From Bavariicoccus seileri WCC 4188 (lineage in GTDB: Bacteria > Bacillota > Bacilli > Lactobacillales > Aerococcaceae), in contig NZ_ATXL01000018.1 in assembly GCF_000421665.1 (NCBI RefSeq), positions 1-42,553 on the forward strand: a stretch of 42,553 nt of DNA, read 5' to 3'. The position numbers were made by a program, and so were the translations under genes. Within the stretch, counting starts at the first letter, position 1; each line of letters starts with the position of its first letter. Positions 7,982 to 16,729 of the stretch are shown piece after piece. Below the pieces are notes generated by a model that saw nothing but the letters and a program-made list of their open reading frames with translations, was not told where the DNA came from and did not search any database.

Positions 7982-8827
7982 TTAAAAATTCTCTTGCACC
8001 ACTCGATATGATTCCTGTATCTTTTTAGCATTAAAACTGTACTTCTTTTGAACATATCGATAGTACAACAGATCCACTGCATATAATTGACAAATCAGAG
8101 AAGTCGTAGAGGCAGCTCTTAAAGCCTTCTCGTTCAAATTGCCAGTCGTTAACACTTGATAGTCACCAAGCGCATACAACTGACTCGTCGCATTTGAGGT
8201 CAAAGTGACCACTTTTAACCCTCTGTCTCTGGCAATTTTGGCTAATGTAATAGCCTCCTTTGTCTCACCTGAATGGGAAATAACGAAGAATAATGGTTTT
8301 GGTAGCTGATTTTCGATTTCAACAGCGACTTGATGAGTGTCTGTAATGAAATGTGTCGCCTTTCCGACACGGCCAAATTTTTGGACAAAATCTTGGGCTA
8401 CTAATCCTGAAGCACCAAGTCCATATACAATAACATGTGAGGCACTCTCTATTGCCGTTACAACCTGATCCAGTGCTTTGTTTGATAAGCTTTCAGAAGT
8501 CGTTGTTATACTGTGATTGATTCGTAAAGCAAGTTTTTGCTTTAAAGTCGTAGTATTATCTTTAGGATTAATCTCATCATAAAGACGCTCATCAATACTT
8601 TCTACTCTTGTCAACTCCATTTGTAGTTCAGTATAACCTTTTAGCCCTATTTTACGGGCAAATCGGACAACACTTGATGGACTTGTCCCAGTTTTTTCAG
8701 CCAACTCAGCCGTATTCAAATGAGGAATTTCAGTTGGATTGTCCAAAATAAACTGCGCAATTCTCACTTCAGTAGAAGAAAAATTGGTCAACTTACTTTG
8801 TATTGTAATTAAAATACTCTTTGGCAT
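7982..8827 (-). CDS. murR: RpiR-family regulator, MurR-like
   Basis: A 281-residue transcription factor with an N-terminal HTH_6 domain (residues 1-77; KTGTSPSSVVRFARKIGLKG) and a C-terminal SIS sugar-phosphate-binding domain (about 120-260; IVYGLGASGLVAQDF, FVISHSGETKEAI). RpiR proteins with this layout sense phosphosugars. MurR binds MurNAc-6-phosphate. It is the distal gene of murQ-murP-murR, after a 327-base gap that holds AT-rich repeats. AGGTGACTA before ATG 8827 is an adequate ribosome site. Function is inferred from context. Confidence 0.85.
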   Translation of the reverse strand: MPKSILITIQSKLTNFSSTEVRIAQFILDNPTEIPHLNTAELAEKTGTSPSSVVRFARKIGLKGYTELQMELTRVESIDERLYDEINPKDNTTTLKQKLALRINHSITTTSESLSNKALDQVVTAIESASHVIVYGLGASGLVAQDFVQKFGRVGKATHFITDTHQVAVEIENQLPKPLFFVISHSGETKEAITLAKIARDRGLKVVTLTSNATSQLYALGDYQVLTTGNLNEKALRAASTTSLICQLYAVDLLYYRYVQKKYSFNAKKIQESYRVVQENF

Positions 8828-8913
8828 TAGTCACCTCTCTTACTTTGTATATCCCATCTCTAACTTTATTTCCTTCTTTATTTTCCTCTTTATTTTCTTC
8901 TTTATTTCCTTAA

Positions 8914-9036
8914 GTATATTGATTTAAATGTATTAATCAACATATATTGATTCAAATATATTGATTTTTGCGGACTAATTAATGTGTGCTGATTTATATA
9001 TATATTGACTTATGTACTTTGATTTAAGATTATACT
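8914..9036. repeat. AT-rich TTGATT repeat array between murP and murR
   Basis: The spacer repeats TATATTGATT-like units about every 13-27 bases (near 8918, 8946, 8959), with weaker versions to 9030. AATCAA and TTGATT face each other as inverted pairs (AATCAACATATATTGATT). It could be a regulator site, or part of the general low-complexity stuttering seen in other intergenic regions of this window. Confidence 0.45.
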
Positions 9037-9154
9037 TTTGTCAAAAAAGAGGTGGTCGATTTCTCACCACCTCAACAAGTTATTCTTCAGCAACTCTCAC
9101 TGTTTAGCTAAGTAACAGTTTGACTTCAGGACAAATTTAAAAGCCATATTAAAG

Positions 9155-10648
9155 CTAGTCCATATTAAAGTTATTGTAATCAATAACTGTCTTATCGTCA
9201 ATTTCTTCTGTATCGAGTTCTTTAGCTTCAGTCGCTTCTTTTGGCACTCCAAAGAAATAAGTCGCAATGAATCCGCCAAGGTAACCAGCTAATAATCCAA
9301 GGACATAACCCCACCATTTGTCACCATAAATCAACGGAATCAAAGCAACACCACTCGGGCCAATGGCAGTAGCACCAATGCCACCTATCAATCCAACAAC
9401 GGCACCACCGACACCACCACCGATACAAGCAGTGATAAATGGTTTTCCTAGTGGCAATGTAACAGCATAAATTAACGGTTCTCCAATTCCAAGGATACCA
9501 ACTGGTAAAGCACCTTTAATCATATTTTCCAATGGTTTATTCTTGCGACATTTAAGCCATAATGCAAAAGCTGCTCCGACTTGTCCTGCACCGGCCATAG
9601 CTAAGATTGGTAGTAAAAGGGTGTAACCTTGACTCGCAATCATTTCGATATGGATTGGTGTCAAAATTTGATGCAAACCAAGCATTACCATTGGTAAGAA
9701 GAGCGCTCCAAGGACAAAGCCTGCAAATGCACCACCAACATTAAGCACCCAAGTGATTGCCCCAACAAGTGAACTAGATACTGCACCAGCTATTGGCATG
9801 ATTAAAAAGATAGTAACCAATGCGACGACTAACAATGAAATAGTCGGAGTAACGATGACGTCGATTGAGTTTGGTACAACCTTACGTAGACTTCTTTCAA
9901 CATAACACAAAATCCAAACGGCTAAGACAACCCCAATAACACCACCTTGACCAGCTGCCAGTGGTTGACCAGTAAAGATGTTTGGTAGCGGTGCTTCAGG
10001 ATTCATACCTGTTAAGTAAACGACACCACCAATAACACCACCAAGACCTTCAGTTCCCTTGAACACTTTAGCTGCATTAATCCCAATATAGATGTTTAAA
10101 TAAGCAAATAACCCACTTTGGATGATTCCGAGTACTACACGGATATTGGTCAATGCATCCCCAGAAACAACTCCAGCTGTCAGTAAATTTCCTAAAATCG
10201 AAGCAATACCACCAATGATACCGGCACCTACGAAAGCTGGAATCAACGGTACAAAGATACTCGCAATTGCTTTTAGCGCCCGTTTAAACGGTGTATTATT
10301 GCGTTTTTTGATTTCTGATTTATTTTTTGCCGCTTCTCGCTCCGCTTGAGTTTTACCACTTACCGGACTATCAGCCTCAACAGCTGCCGGTTTGCCTTTT
10401 AATTCTTCAGACATTATATTGGCTACTTTGGTCACAATTCCTGGACCTAAGACAACTTGAAGCAATTCATCTTCAACGACACCCAATACCCCCGGAACCT
10501 TCTTCAATCCTTCAATATCTACATGGTCATCATCTTTAATATCAATCCTGACCCGTGTCATACAATTGATAACATTAGAAACATTTCCCGTCCCACCGAT
10601 ATGGGCATAGATATCATGTGCTAATGTTTTTTCACTAATTTTTGCCAT
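9155..10648 (-). CDS. murP: PTS EIIBC component, N-acetylmuramate-specific (MurP-like)
   Basis: A membrane permease that imports and phosphorylates N-acetylmuramic acid to MurNAc-6-P. Residues 1-85 form the EIIB domain with the phosphorylated Cys at residue 29 (INCMTRVRIDI). Residues about 120-470 form the EIIC channel, with many helices and the PTS signature GIGEPLIYAVTLPLGKPF. There is no EIIA domain, so a separate glucose-type EIIA must phosphorylate it, as for E. coli MurP. The sugar is assigned from the adjacent murQ and murR. GGAGGG precedes the start. A short acidic C-terminal tail (about 25 residues) follows the last helix. Confidence 0.88.
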   Translation of the reverse strand: MAKISEKTLAHDIYAHIGGTGNVSNVINCMTRVRIDIKDDDHVDIEGLKKVPGVLGVVEDELLQVVLGPGIVTKVANIMSEELKGKPAAVEADSPVSGKTQAEREAAKNKSEIKKRNNTPFKRALKAIASIFVPLIPAFVGAGIIGGIASILGNLLTAGVVSGDALTNIRVVLGIIQSGLFAYLNIYIGINAAKVFKGTEGLGGVIGGVVYLTGMNPEAPLPNIFTGQPLAAGQGGVIGVVLAVWILCYVERSLRKVVPNSIDVIVTPTISLLVVALVTIFLIMPIAGAVSSSLVGAITWVLNVGGAFAGFVLGALFLPMVMLGLHQILTPIHIEMIASQGYTLLLPILAMAGAGQVGAAFALWLKCRKNKPLENMIKGALPVGILGIGEPLIYAVTLPLGKPFITACIGGGVGGAVVGLIGGIGATAIGPSGVALIPLIYGDKWWGYVLGLLAGYLGGFIATYFFGVPKEATEAKELDTEEIDDKTVIDYNNFNMD

Positions 10649-10684
10649 TCTAATCCCTCCATTAGTAGTTTAGTGTTATAAACT

Positions 10685-10835
10685 TTTTATTTTATTGCTT
10701 TTTACTTCTGCTACTTCTGTTACTGATTACTTCTATTACTTTTTCTTATGATAGTTTTTACTTTTTACCAGTATTCGTAATTCATTGATTAACTCTATTG
10801 ACCTATGTTAACCCTATTAACCTATTATCAAATAG
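10685..10835. repeat. Stuttered TTACTTCTG and CTATTAACC units upstream of murP
   Basis: The 221-base murQ-murP spacer contains TACTTCTGC, TACTTCTGT, TACTGAT, TACTTCTAT and TACTTTTT in a row, then CTATTGACC, CTATTAACC and CTATTATC. It has no coding. The pattern is of decayed short tandem repeats. Confidence 0.45.
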
Positions 10836-10869
10836 CTAAATCCTCTATGTCACTCACACTAAGTTCAAG

Positions 10870-11763
10870 TCATCCTTTAATCGCTTGACGAATAAAGCCG
10901 TGTGCTTTTTCTAACCTATCGCTTGCAACTTCCTTTGTGGTAGCTGTTACTACCATCACAATTGCCAGTTTGACCTTGTGACCAGATGCTTCAAAAGCTG
11001 TCTCTGCAACTTGGTACGTACAATCAGTCGCTGCCATGATAATCCGTTTCGCGCGCTCCACTAATTTATCATTTGAAGGCAACACATCGACCATCAAATT
11101 TTGATATACTTTTCCGATACCGACCATCGCTCCGGTCGATAACATATTCAAAACTAGCTTTTGAGCAGTCCCAGCCTTTAACCTTGTTGATCCAGTCAAA
11201 ACTTCTGGACCAACTTCTACTTCGATAGCGTAAGTAGCGAAAGCGCTGATTTCAGCACTTTTATTACAAGATAAAGCTGCAGTCGTTGCACCGACCTCAT
11301 TGGCATAAGTTAATCCACCAATCACATAAGGAGTCCGACCACTCGCAGCAATTCCAACAACCGTATCGTGTTTCGTCAACTTAAGGTCAACCAGGTCAGT
11401 TTTACCTAACTCCTTAGAATCCTCAGCCCCCTCAACAGCAATAGTCATTGCTTTTAAACCACCAGCAATCAACCCTTTTACTAACTCACTTGAAACACTA
11501 AACGTTGGAACACACTCAGCAGCATCAAGTACCCCTAGACGACCACTCGTTCCAGCACCCATATAAATCAAACGGCCACCATGATTAAATGATGAAACAA
11601 TCTCATCAACCACCTGAGAAATCACGGGAATTTCCTTTTTAACCGCTAAAGCTACCAATTGATCCTCGTTATTCATGACCGTTAAGAAATCAGTTGTTGA
11701 TAACTCATCCAGATTCATCGTTTTTTTATTACGCGTTTCTGTTGTTAATTTGCCTAAATCCAT
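10870..11763 (-). CDS. murQ: N-acetylmuramic acid 6-phosphate etherase
   Basis: A cytosolic lyase that cleaves the lactyl ether of MurNAc-6-P to GlcNAc-6-P and D-lactate, opening recycled or scavenged wall sugar to glycolysis. At 297 residues it has the family's usual size. The SIS core shows GAGTSGRLGVLDAAECVPTF near residue 70, VGIAASGRTPYVIGGL, and the MurQ signature LKAGTAQKLVLNMLSTGAM. The N-terminus LTTETRNKKTMNLDELST is typical. GGGGG lies six bases before ATG 11763. It is the first gene of the operon, behind a clear repeat array and promoter. Confidence 0.95.
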   Translation of the reverse strand: MDLGKLTTETRNKKTMNLDELSTTDFLTVMNNEDQLVALAVKKEIPVISQVVDEIVSSFNHGGRLIYMGAGTSGRLGVLDAAECVPTFSVSSELVKGLIAGGLKAMTIAVEGAEDSKELGKTDLVDLKLTKHDTVVGIAASGRTPYVIGGLTYANEVGATTAALSCNKSAEISAFATYAIEVEVGPEVLTGSTRLKAGTAQKLVLNMLSTGAMVGIGKVYQNLMVDVLPSNDKLVERAKRIIMAATDCTYQVAETAFEASGHKVKLAIVMVVTATTKEVASDRLEKAHGFIRQAIKG

Positions 11764-11791
11764 TAATATCCCCCTTTTACCTACAACCTTT

Positions 11792-11842
11792 CTGCATACT
11801 TCTCACCGTATGCAGTTACCTACATACAGTTATTTGCATACA
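11792..11842 (-). promoter_or_regulatory. Candidate MurR operator: three 14-base repeats plus inverted repeat
   Basis: Reading the minus strand, ACTGTATGCAAATA, ACTGTATGTAGGTA and ACTGCATACGGTGA follow one another without gaps, and the last unit forms a perfect 8-base inverted repeat CTGCATAC/GTATGCAG (11792-11799 and 11808-11815). The array lies directly downstream of a promoter and upstream of murQ, where binding would block transcription. The RpiR-family regulator of the same operon is the obvious candidate. Confidence 0.55.
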
Positions 11843-11846
11843 GTAC

Positions 11847-11874
11847 AGTATAAAGCTACTACACTCTCAACCAA
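11847..11874 (-). promoter_or_regulatory. Proximal murQ promoter
   Basis: TTGGTT, 16 bases, then TATACT on the minus strand, ending next to the repeat array, about 85 bases before the murQ start. Confidence 0.45.
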
Positions 11875-12009
11875 AGAACCCACTACCCTATGATGTCTGA
11901 TTACCTGCCATGTATTTGGTGAATATCATGGTTAATGTTACATTTTGTTGCTGACACTTGTCTGACATATTGTGAAACCTTATCCATAATTGGAAATCCC
12001 ACCACTCCT

Positions 12010-12065
12010 TTGTTAAAGCGGTTTCACTCACCTATAATGATAGCACGTATGAAACGATATTTCAA
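12010..12065. promoter_or_regulatory. Overlapping divergent promoters with a cre-like site
   Basis: On the plus strand TTGTTA (12010-12015), 17 bases, TATAAT (12033-12038). On the minus strand TTGAAA (12060-12065), 17 bases, TATCAT (12037-12042). Positions 12013-12026 read TTAAAGCGGTTTCA, which matches the CcpA cre consensus TGWAANCGNTNWCA with one mismatch. It lies inside the plus spacer and just downstream of the minus -10, both repressing positions. The minus promoter would feed the mur operon, the plus promoter the photolyase with a long leader. Confidence 0.45.
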
Positions 12066-12194
12066 ATATAATTGGTTTAATTTTATTTATTTGACATTTT
12101 GTTTCTCGTTTATAGAAAGCATTCTTATAAAAGCATTCCATTAAAATCAACTCATCTTCTTGGTCAAATGTGTAACAAGTTTAATTTCAGTAGC

Positions 12195-12205
12195 TATGGT
12201 ATACT
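12195..12205 (+). promoter_or_regulatory. Possible extended -10 for photolyase
   Basis: TATGGTATACT has the TG-extended -10 form, about 170 bases upstream of the photolyase start. No good -35 is seen. Confidence 0.3.
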
Positions 12206-12321
12206 CGGTGAGAAACTACTATATAAAGCCATTTTCACTCAATAAAGCCAGTTATACTTCGATATGATAAAGGGTTATGAATAGACATGTGTATACAAAA
12301 GGTTTGAAAATGCTTTACTAA

Positions 12322-12347
12322 ATGACACACTAAAATGGCACACTAAA
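12322..12347. repeat. 13-base tandem duplication before the photolyase gene
   Basis: ATGACACACTAAA is followed directly by ATGGCACACTAAA, one mismatch. It looks like a recent slippage duplication in the untranslated leader. Confidence 0.6.
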
Positions 12348-12375
12348 AGATAGACAATGGAAATGGAGGCACTTT

Positions 12376-13815
12376 ATGACTTCAATCATGTGGTTTCGCC
12401 GTGATTTACGCTTAGAAGATAACACAGCGCTAAATCATCTTCTTAAGAATCATCACGATAATCCCATCATTTTTTTATTTCATATCAACCCATCACAACT
12501 AACAGACAATTTTGGTTTTAACCAGCATACATTCTTTTCAGCTGTCAAACACTTTAAACACCAATTAGTTGAAAAAGGAATTAAGCTCCTCATTTTACAG
12601 GGAGAGCTTGAGAAAACATTTAAAAGCTTAAAAGAACAGTATCCTGAGTGGGATAATATCTACTTTAATGAAGATGAGACAGGATTTGGGGCGAAGCGTG
12701 ATCGGGAAGCTTTAGCTGTTTTTACCAATCTTGGGGTAACAGCGCATCACTTTTCGGATCATTATTTGATAGATGCCAGTAGTATTGTTAAAGACAATGG
12801 TTCTTACTATAAAGTGTTTACACCTTACTTTAAGAAATGGGAAGCTTTCGAAAAAAGAAAGCCCAATATCATTCAGTTTAAATCGTCTAACATAAGACTT
12901 CGACCGTCTATTCAAGCTACAGGTGAGGATAATATGGGTAATTTAACAGATTTGTTATTGCCTCAGGAAAAATTAACTAAAGAAATAGCTCAATTAAATT
13001 TTGGAACCGTAAGCGCTAAGAAAGCACTACACGATTTCATCACTAATCATCTCTCTAATTATGATAAGAAACGAGACTTTCCTGCTCAAAGTGGTACCAG
13101 TAAGTTATCACGATTCTTACGTACTGGGGAACTCTCGATAAGGACGGTTTTTGAAGCAGCGCTTCCGGCCAAGGATAGTTCTGGGAAAGAAAGCTTCATC
13201 AAAGAACTTGCTTGGCGTGATTTCTACAACATGATTTATGCCACACATCCTAATCAACAAAAAGAGCCTATCATCCCCTACTTTTCCCATATCCATTGGG
13301 TTAACGATGAGTCACAATTTAAACGATGGAAAGATGGATTAACAGGATACCCCATCATTGATGCTGCCATGAGACAACTAAAAACGACAGGTTGGATGCA
13401 CAATCGCTTACGCATGATTACTGCATCATTTCTAACCAAAGACCTATTGATTGACTGGCGTTTAGGAGAATCTTACTTTAAGAAACAATTGATTGACTAC
13501 GATCCTGCTAGTAATATTGGTGGTTGGCAATGGGCAGCCTCAACCGGTACAGATGCTGTCCCTTATTTCAGAATATTTAACCCTATCACGCAATCCAAAA
13601 AATTTGATCCAAGTGGCACCTTCATTAAGCAATATGTTCCAGAACTCAAAACGTTATCAGAAAAGGAGATCCATTTTCCTTCTATACTAGACATGCAAAT
13701 ACAGCAAAAACGCCACGTGATAGTTGGCAAAGACTACCCGGAACCCATAATCGACCATCAATGGGCTAGAAAAAGAGCAGTAGCAGCCTATGAAGAAAGT
13801 AAAGACAGATTTTAA
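12376..13815 (+). CDS. phrB: Deoxyribodipyrimidine photolyase (CPD class I)
   Basis: A DNA repair flavoenzyme that splits cyclobutane pyrimidine dimers using blue light. At 479 residues it equals class I photolyases. The N-terminal Rossmann antenna domain begins MWFRRDLRLEDNTALNHLL. The C-terminal FAD domain carries ELAWRDFYNMI, WKDGLTGYPIIDAAMRQL, TGWMHNRLRMITASFLTKDL, DWRLGESYF and GGWQWAASTGTDAVPYFRIF, including the dimer-contacting Trp residues. GGAGG lies six or seven bases upstream of the ATG. A monocistronic gene with its own terminator. Confidence 0.95.
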   Translation: MTSIMWFRRDLRLEDNTALNHLLKNHHDNPIIFLFHINPSQLTDNFGFNQHTFFSAVKHFKHQLVEKGIKLLILQGELEKTFKSLKEQYPEWDNIYFNEDETGFGAKRDREALAVFTNLGVTAHHFSDHYLIDASSIVKDNGSYYKVFTPYFKKWEAFEKRKPNIIQFKSSNIRLRPSIQATGEDNMGNLTDLLLPQEKLTKEIAQLNFGTVSAKKALHDFITNHLSNYDKKRDFPAQSGTSKLSRFLRTGELSIRTVFEAALPAKDSSGKESFIKELAWRDFYNMIYATHPNQQKEPIIPYFSHIHWVNDESQFKRWKDGLTGYPIIDAAMRQLKTTGWMHNRLRMITASFLTKDLLIDWRLGESYFKKQLIDYDPASNIGGWQWAASTGTDAVPYFRIFNPITQSKKFDPSGTFIKQYVPELKTLSEKEIHFPSILDMQIQQKRHVIVGKDYPEPIIDHQWARKRAVAAYEESKDRF

Positions 13816-13884
13816 ATCTCTACGCAATTATTGTTGAACACAGCTCTATGAATCTGTTAACTTTGTTGAACTGTTAAAAAGGTA

Positions 13885-13914
13885 GAAAGGGTGAGACCTG
13901 TGTCTCACCCTTTC
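13885..13914. terminator. Bidirectional terminator between photolyase and ppdK
   Basis: GAAAGGGTGAGA, a six-base loop, TCTCACCCTTTC. T-rich sequence follows on both strands, so it can serve both convergent units. Confidence 0.85.
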
Positions 13915-14032
13915 TTTCACTATTCTTTATTTCTGTTAGATTTTTTGTATCTTTTACACCTTGATATCTTTTGTACTTTCCAAAACGGTTTCTAAAAAAG
14001 AATTCTAGACCAACTTCAAATTTTTTTCTGTG

Positions 14033-16672
14033 TTAAACTTTCGCTAGTACAGCTTTTGCGGCTGCTAGTCTTGCGATAGGAACTCTAAATGGTGAGCAAG
14101 AAACATATTCCAACCCTAATTTATGGAAGAAATTAATGGATTCAGGATCGCCACCATGTTCTCCACAAACACCAAGTTCAATGTTCGGTTTGACTGAACG
14201 ACCGAGTTGAACGGCCATTTCTACTAATTTTCCGATTCCTTCAACATCAATCGTATGGAAGGGGTTAGGAGATAGCAAATTTTTATCTTCATATTCTTGT
14301 AAAAATTTTCCGGCATCATCTCTTGAAAATCCAAAGCCCATTTGTGTTAAATCATTGGTCCCAAAACTAAAGAAATCTGCTTCTTTAGCAATCGTATCTG
14401 CCGTAATAGCTGCACGAGGTACTTCGATCATTGTCCCAATTTTGTAGATGATCTCTTCTCCTCTTTCAAGAAATACATCAGCGATTTCTGCCTCAATTTC
14501 TTTCTTGATGTATGACAATTCACTAACAATTCCAACCAAAGGCACCATGATTTGAGGCTCTACTTTCTTACCCATCTCTTTCCCAGCTAATATTGCTCCC
14601 TCAATGATTGCCCGAGCTTGCATTCTTGAGACCTCAGGATAGGTGATTCCTAAACGAACCCCTCGATGTCCAAGCATTGGATTAACCTCCGCTAAAGAAT
14701 CCATATAGTGTTCAAAATCGGTTAGTGATTGCCCCATTTCAGTCGCGATGGTTTGAATCTCCTCAGGGTCACGAGGTAAGAATTCATGAAGCGGAGGATC
14801 TAATAGACGAATCGTCATCGACTTACCATTTAATGCAACGAACATTTCAAAAAAGTCTTGCCGCTGCATCTCTAAGAGTTCATTCAAGTAAACTTGCCGT
14901 TCTGAAACTGAATGCGACAAAATCATTTTTCGCATACTCTTGATACGGTCTTTTTGGAAGAACATATGCTCTGTACGACACAAACCGACACCTTCTGCTC
15001 CTAATTGTAAGGCTTGAAGGACATCTTTTGGTGTATCAGCATTGGCTTTCACTTTCAAAGTCTTCAGATCATTAACCCAGGTCATAAAGGTATCATAGTC
15101 TTCTGTTAACTGTGCTTTCGTTTTTGAAATTCTTCCTCTATAGACATTTCCACTAGCGCCATCGATTGAAATGACGTCTCCTTCATGAATCACTTGATTT
15201 CCAAAGCTTAGTGTCTTCGCCTCTTCATCAATCGTTGCTGCTGAACATCCAACCACACAACACTTACCGATACCGCGAGCCACGACTGCCGCGTGAGAGG
15301 TTAACCCGCCACGTGCTGTCAGAATGCCCTCTGAACTAACCATCCCCGCTAGGTCCTCGGCAGACGTCTCTTTCCGAACTAAGATAGCTTTAATGCCCTC
15401 ATGTTTCGCAGAGGCGACCCTTTCAGCATCAAAATAAACTTTCCCTGAAGCGGCACCAGGTGAGGCTCCTAATCCCTTACCGAGTTGTGCTGCTTGTTGA
15501 ATGGCTGTCGGATCAAAAGTGGGATGCAACAATTGGTCTAATTGTTTCGTATCAATTCGTTTAATCGCCACTTCTTTGGTAATCTTACCTTCATGAACGA
15601 GGTCCACCGCAATTTTGATGGCTGCTGCTGCAGTCCTCTTCCCAGAACGCGTTTGTAGCAGATAGAGTTTCCCCGATTCAATGGTGAACTCTATATCTTG
15701 CATATCCTCGTAATGATTTTCAAGAGTGCGTGCAATCTCTAAAAATTGATGATAACTAGATGAATCTAGACGTTCCAAATCTTTAATTGGTCGCGGAGTT
15801 CTGATGCCTGCTACCACATCTTCCCCTTGAGCATTGATTAAAAACTCACCCAGCAGTTCCTTGTCACCTGTTGAAGGGTTTCTAGTAAATGCAACACCAG
15901 TACCTGAATCATTGCCTAGATTGCCAAACACCATCCGTTGGACATTGACTGCAGTCCCAAGGTCATCAGGAATGTGGTGTAATTCCCGGTACAGGATGGC
16001 ACGCTCATTGTTCCACGACCTAAAAACAGCCTCGACAGCTTGGTAAAGTTGCTCTCTTGGCACTTGTGGAAAGGCTTCACCTGTTTCTCTTTGATAGATT
16101 TTTTGGTAGGTTGTGACCAAGTCCATCAACTGTGGTGCCGTCAATTGATAATCAAACTCCAACTGATGAACCGCTTTTACCTGCTCGAGTTCGCGCTCAA
16201 AAAAGACCCGTGGCACACCCTTGACCACATCAGCAAACATTTGAATAAATCGACGGTAGCTATCATAAGCAAAAGCGGGATTGCCAGTTTGAACTGCAAG
16301 ACCTTTAACTGATTCTGTCGTAAGTCCTAAATTCAAGACTGTATCCATCATCCCAGGCATAGAAATAGCTGCGCCAGACCTAACTGACACCAGTAAGGGT
16401 TTTTTAGGATCATCAAATGATTTTCCCGTTTTGCGTTCTAGGTCTATCAAAGCGTTTTCAATTTGCTCTTTTAAAGCATCCCATAATTGTTTTCCTTCTT
16501 GATAGAACTGGATCGAAGCTTCCGTCGTAATCGTGAAACCCTCTGGTATCTGAATCCCTAGACGTGTCATCTCTGCCAAATTAGCACCTTTACCCCCTAA
16601 TAAAGTAGCTTGGCTCTTATTACCTTCAGAAAACTCGTAGACAAATTTCTTAGCTTTAACAATTGCTTCCAT
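14033..16672 (-). CDS. ppdK: Pyruvate, phosphate dikinase
   Basis: Interconverts pyruvate + ATP + Pi with PEP + AMP + PPi. In lactic-type bacteria it can supply PEP when sugars are low. At 879 residues it is full length. The ATP-grasp domain opens with LLGGKGANLAEMTRLGI and contains VSVRSGAAISMPGMMDTVLN. The phosphohistidine domain shows GGLTSHAAVVARGIGKCCVV (catalytic His near 450). The C-terminal TIM barrel has GVGLCRTEHMFF, FFSFGTNDLTQMGFGFSRDD and the catalytic-Cys motif LGVCGEHGGDP. It is the last gene of ccpN-ppsR-ppdK. GGAG sits nine bases before the start. Confidence 0.97.
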   Translation of the reverse strand: MEAIVKAKKFVYEFSEGNKSQATLLGGKGANLAEMTRLGIQIPEGFTITTEASIQFYQEGKQLWDALKEQIENALIDLERKTGKSFDDPKKPLLVSVRSGAAISMPGMMDTVLNLGLTTESVKGLAVQTGNPAFAYDSYRRFIQMFADVVKGVPRVFFERELEQVKAVHQLEFDYQLTAPQLMDLVTTYQKIYQRETGEAFPQVPREQLYQAVEAVFRSWNNERAILYRELHHIPDDLGTAVNVQRMVFGNLGNDSGTGVAFTRNPSTGDKELLGEFLINAQGEDVVAGIRTPRPIKDLERLDSSSYHQFLEIARTLENHYEDMQDIEFTIESGKLYLLQTRSGKRTAAAAIKIAVDLVHEGKITKEVAIKRIDTKQLDQLLHPTFDPTAIQQAAQLGKGLGASPGAASGKVYFDAERVASAKHEGIKAILVRKETSAEDLAGMVSSEGILTARGGLTSHAAVVARGIGKCCVVGCSAATIDEEAKTLSFGNQVIHEGDVISIDGASGNVYRGRISKTKAQLTEDYDTFMTWVNDLKTLKVKANADTPKDVLQALQLGAEGVGLCRTEHMFFQKDRIKSMRKMILSHSVSERQVYLNELLEMQRQDFFEMFVALNGKSMTIRLLDPPLHEFLPRDPEEIQTIATEMGQSLTDFEHYMDSLAEVNPMLGHRGVRLGITYPEVSRMQARAIIEGAILAGKEMGKKVEPQIMVPLVGIVSELSYIKKEIEAEIADVFLERGEEIIYKIGTMIEVPRAAITADTIAKEADFFSFGTNDLTQMGFGFSRDDAGKFLQEYEDKNLLSPNPFHTIDVEGIGKLVEMAVQLGRSVKPNIELGVCGEHGGDPESINFFHKLGLEYVSCSPFRVPIARLAAAKAVLAKV

Positions 16673-16729
16673 TCATAGTCACTCCTTCATAATTTATTTA
16701 ATATTCTAGTAGTGAGAAAAAACGACGAA

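Noticed and set aside
10122-10539. Plus-strand frames inside murP
   Set aside because: They are mirror-frame shadows of a clearly coding membrane protein.
11675-12144. Open frames on the plus strand between murQ and the photolyase
   Set aside because: They lie over the murQ 5' end and its operator repeats, lack ribosome sites and have no family-like sequence.
14725-16312. Plus-strand frames inside ppdK
   Set aside because: They overlap the well-conserved PPDK coding sequence and have no start signals.
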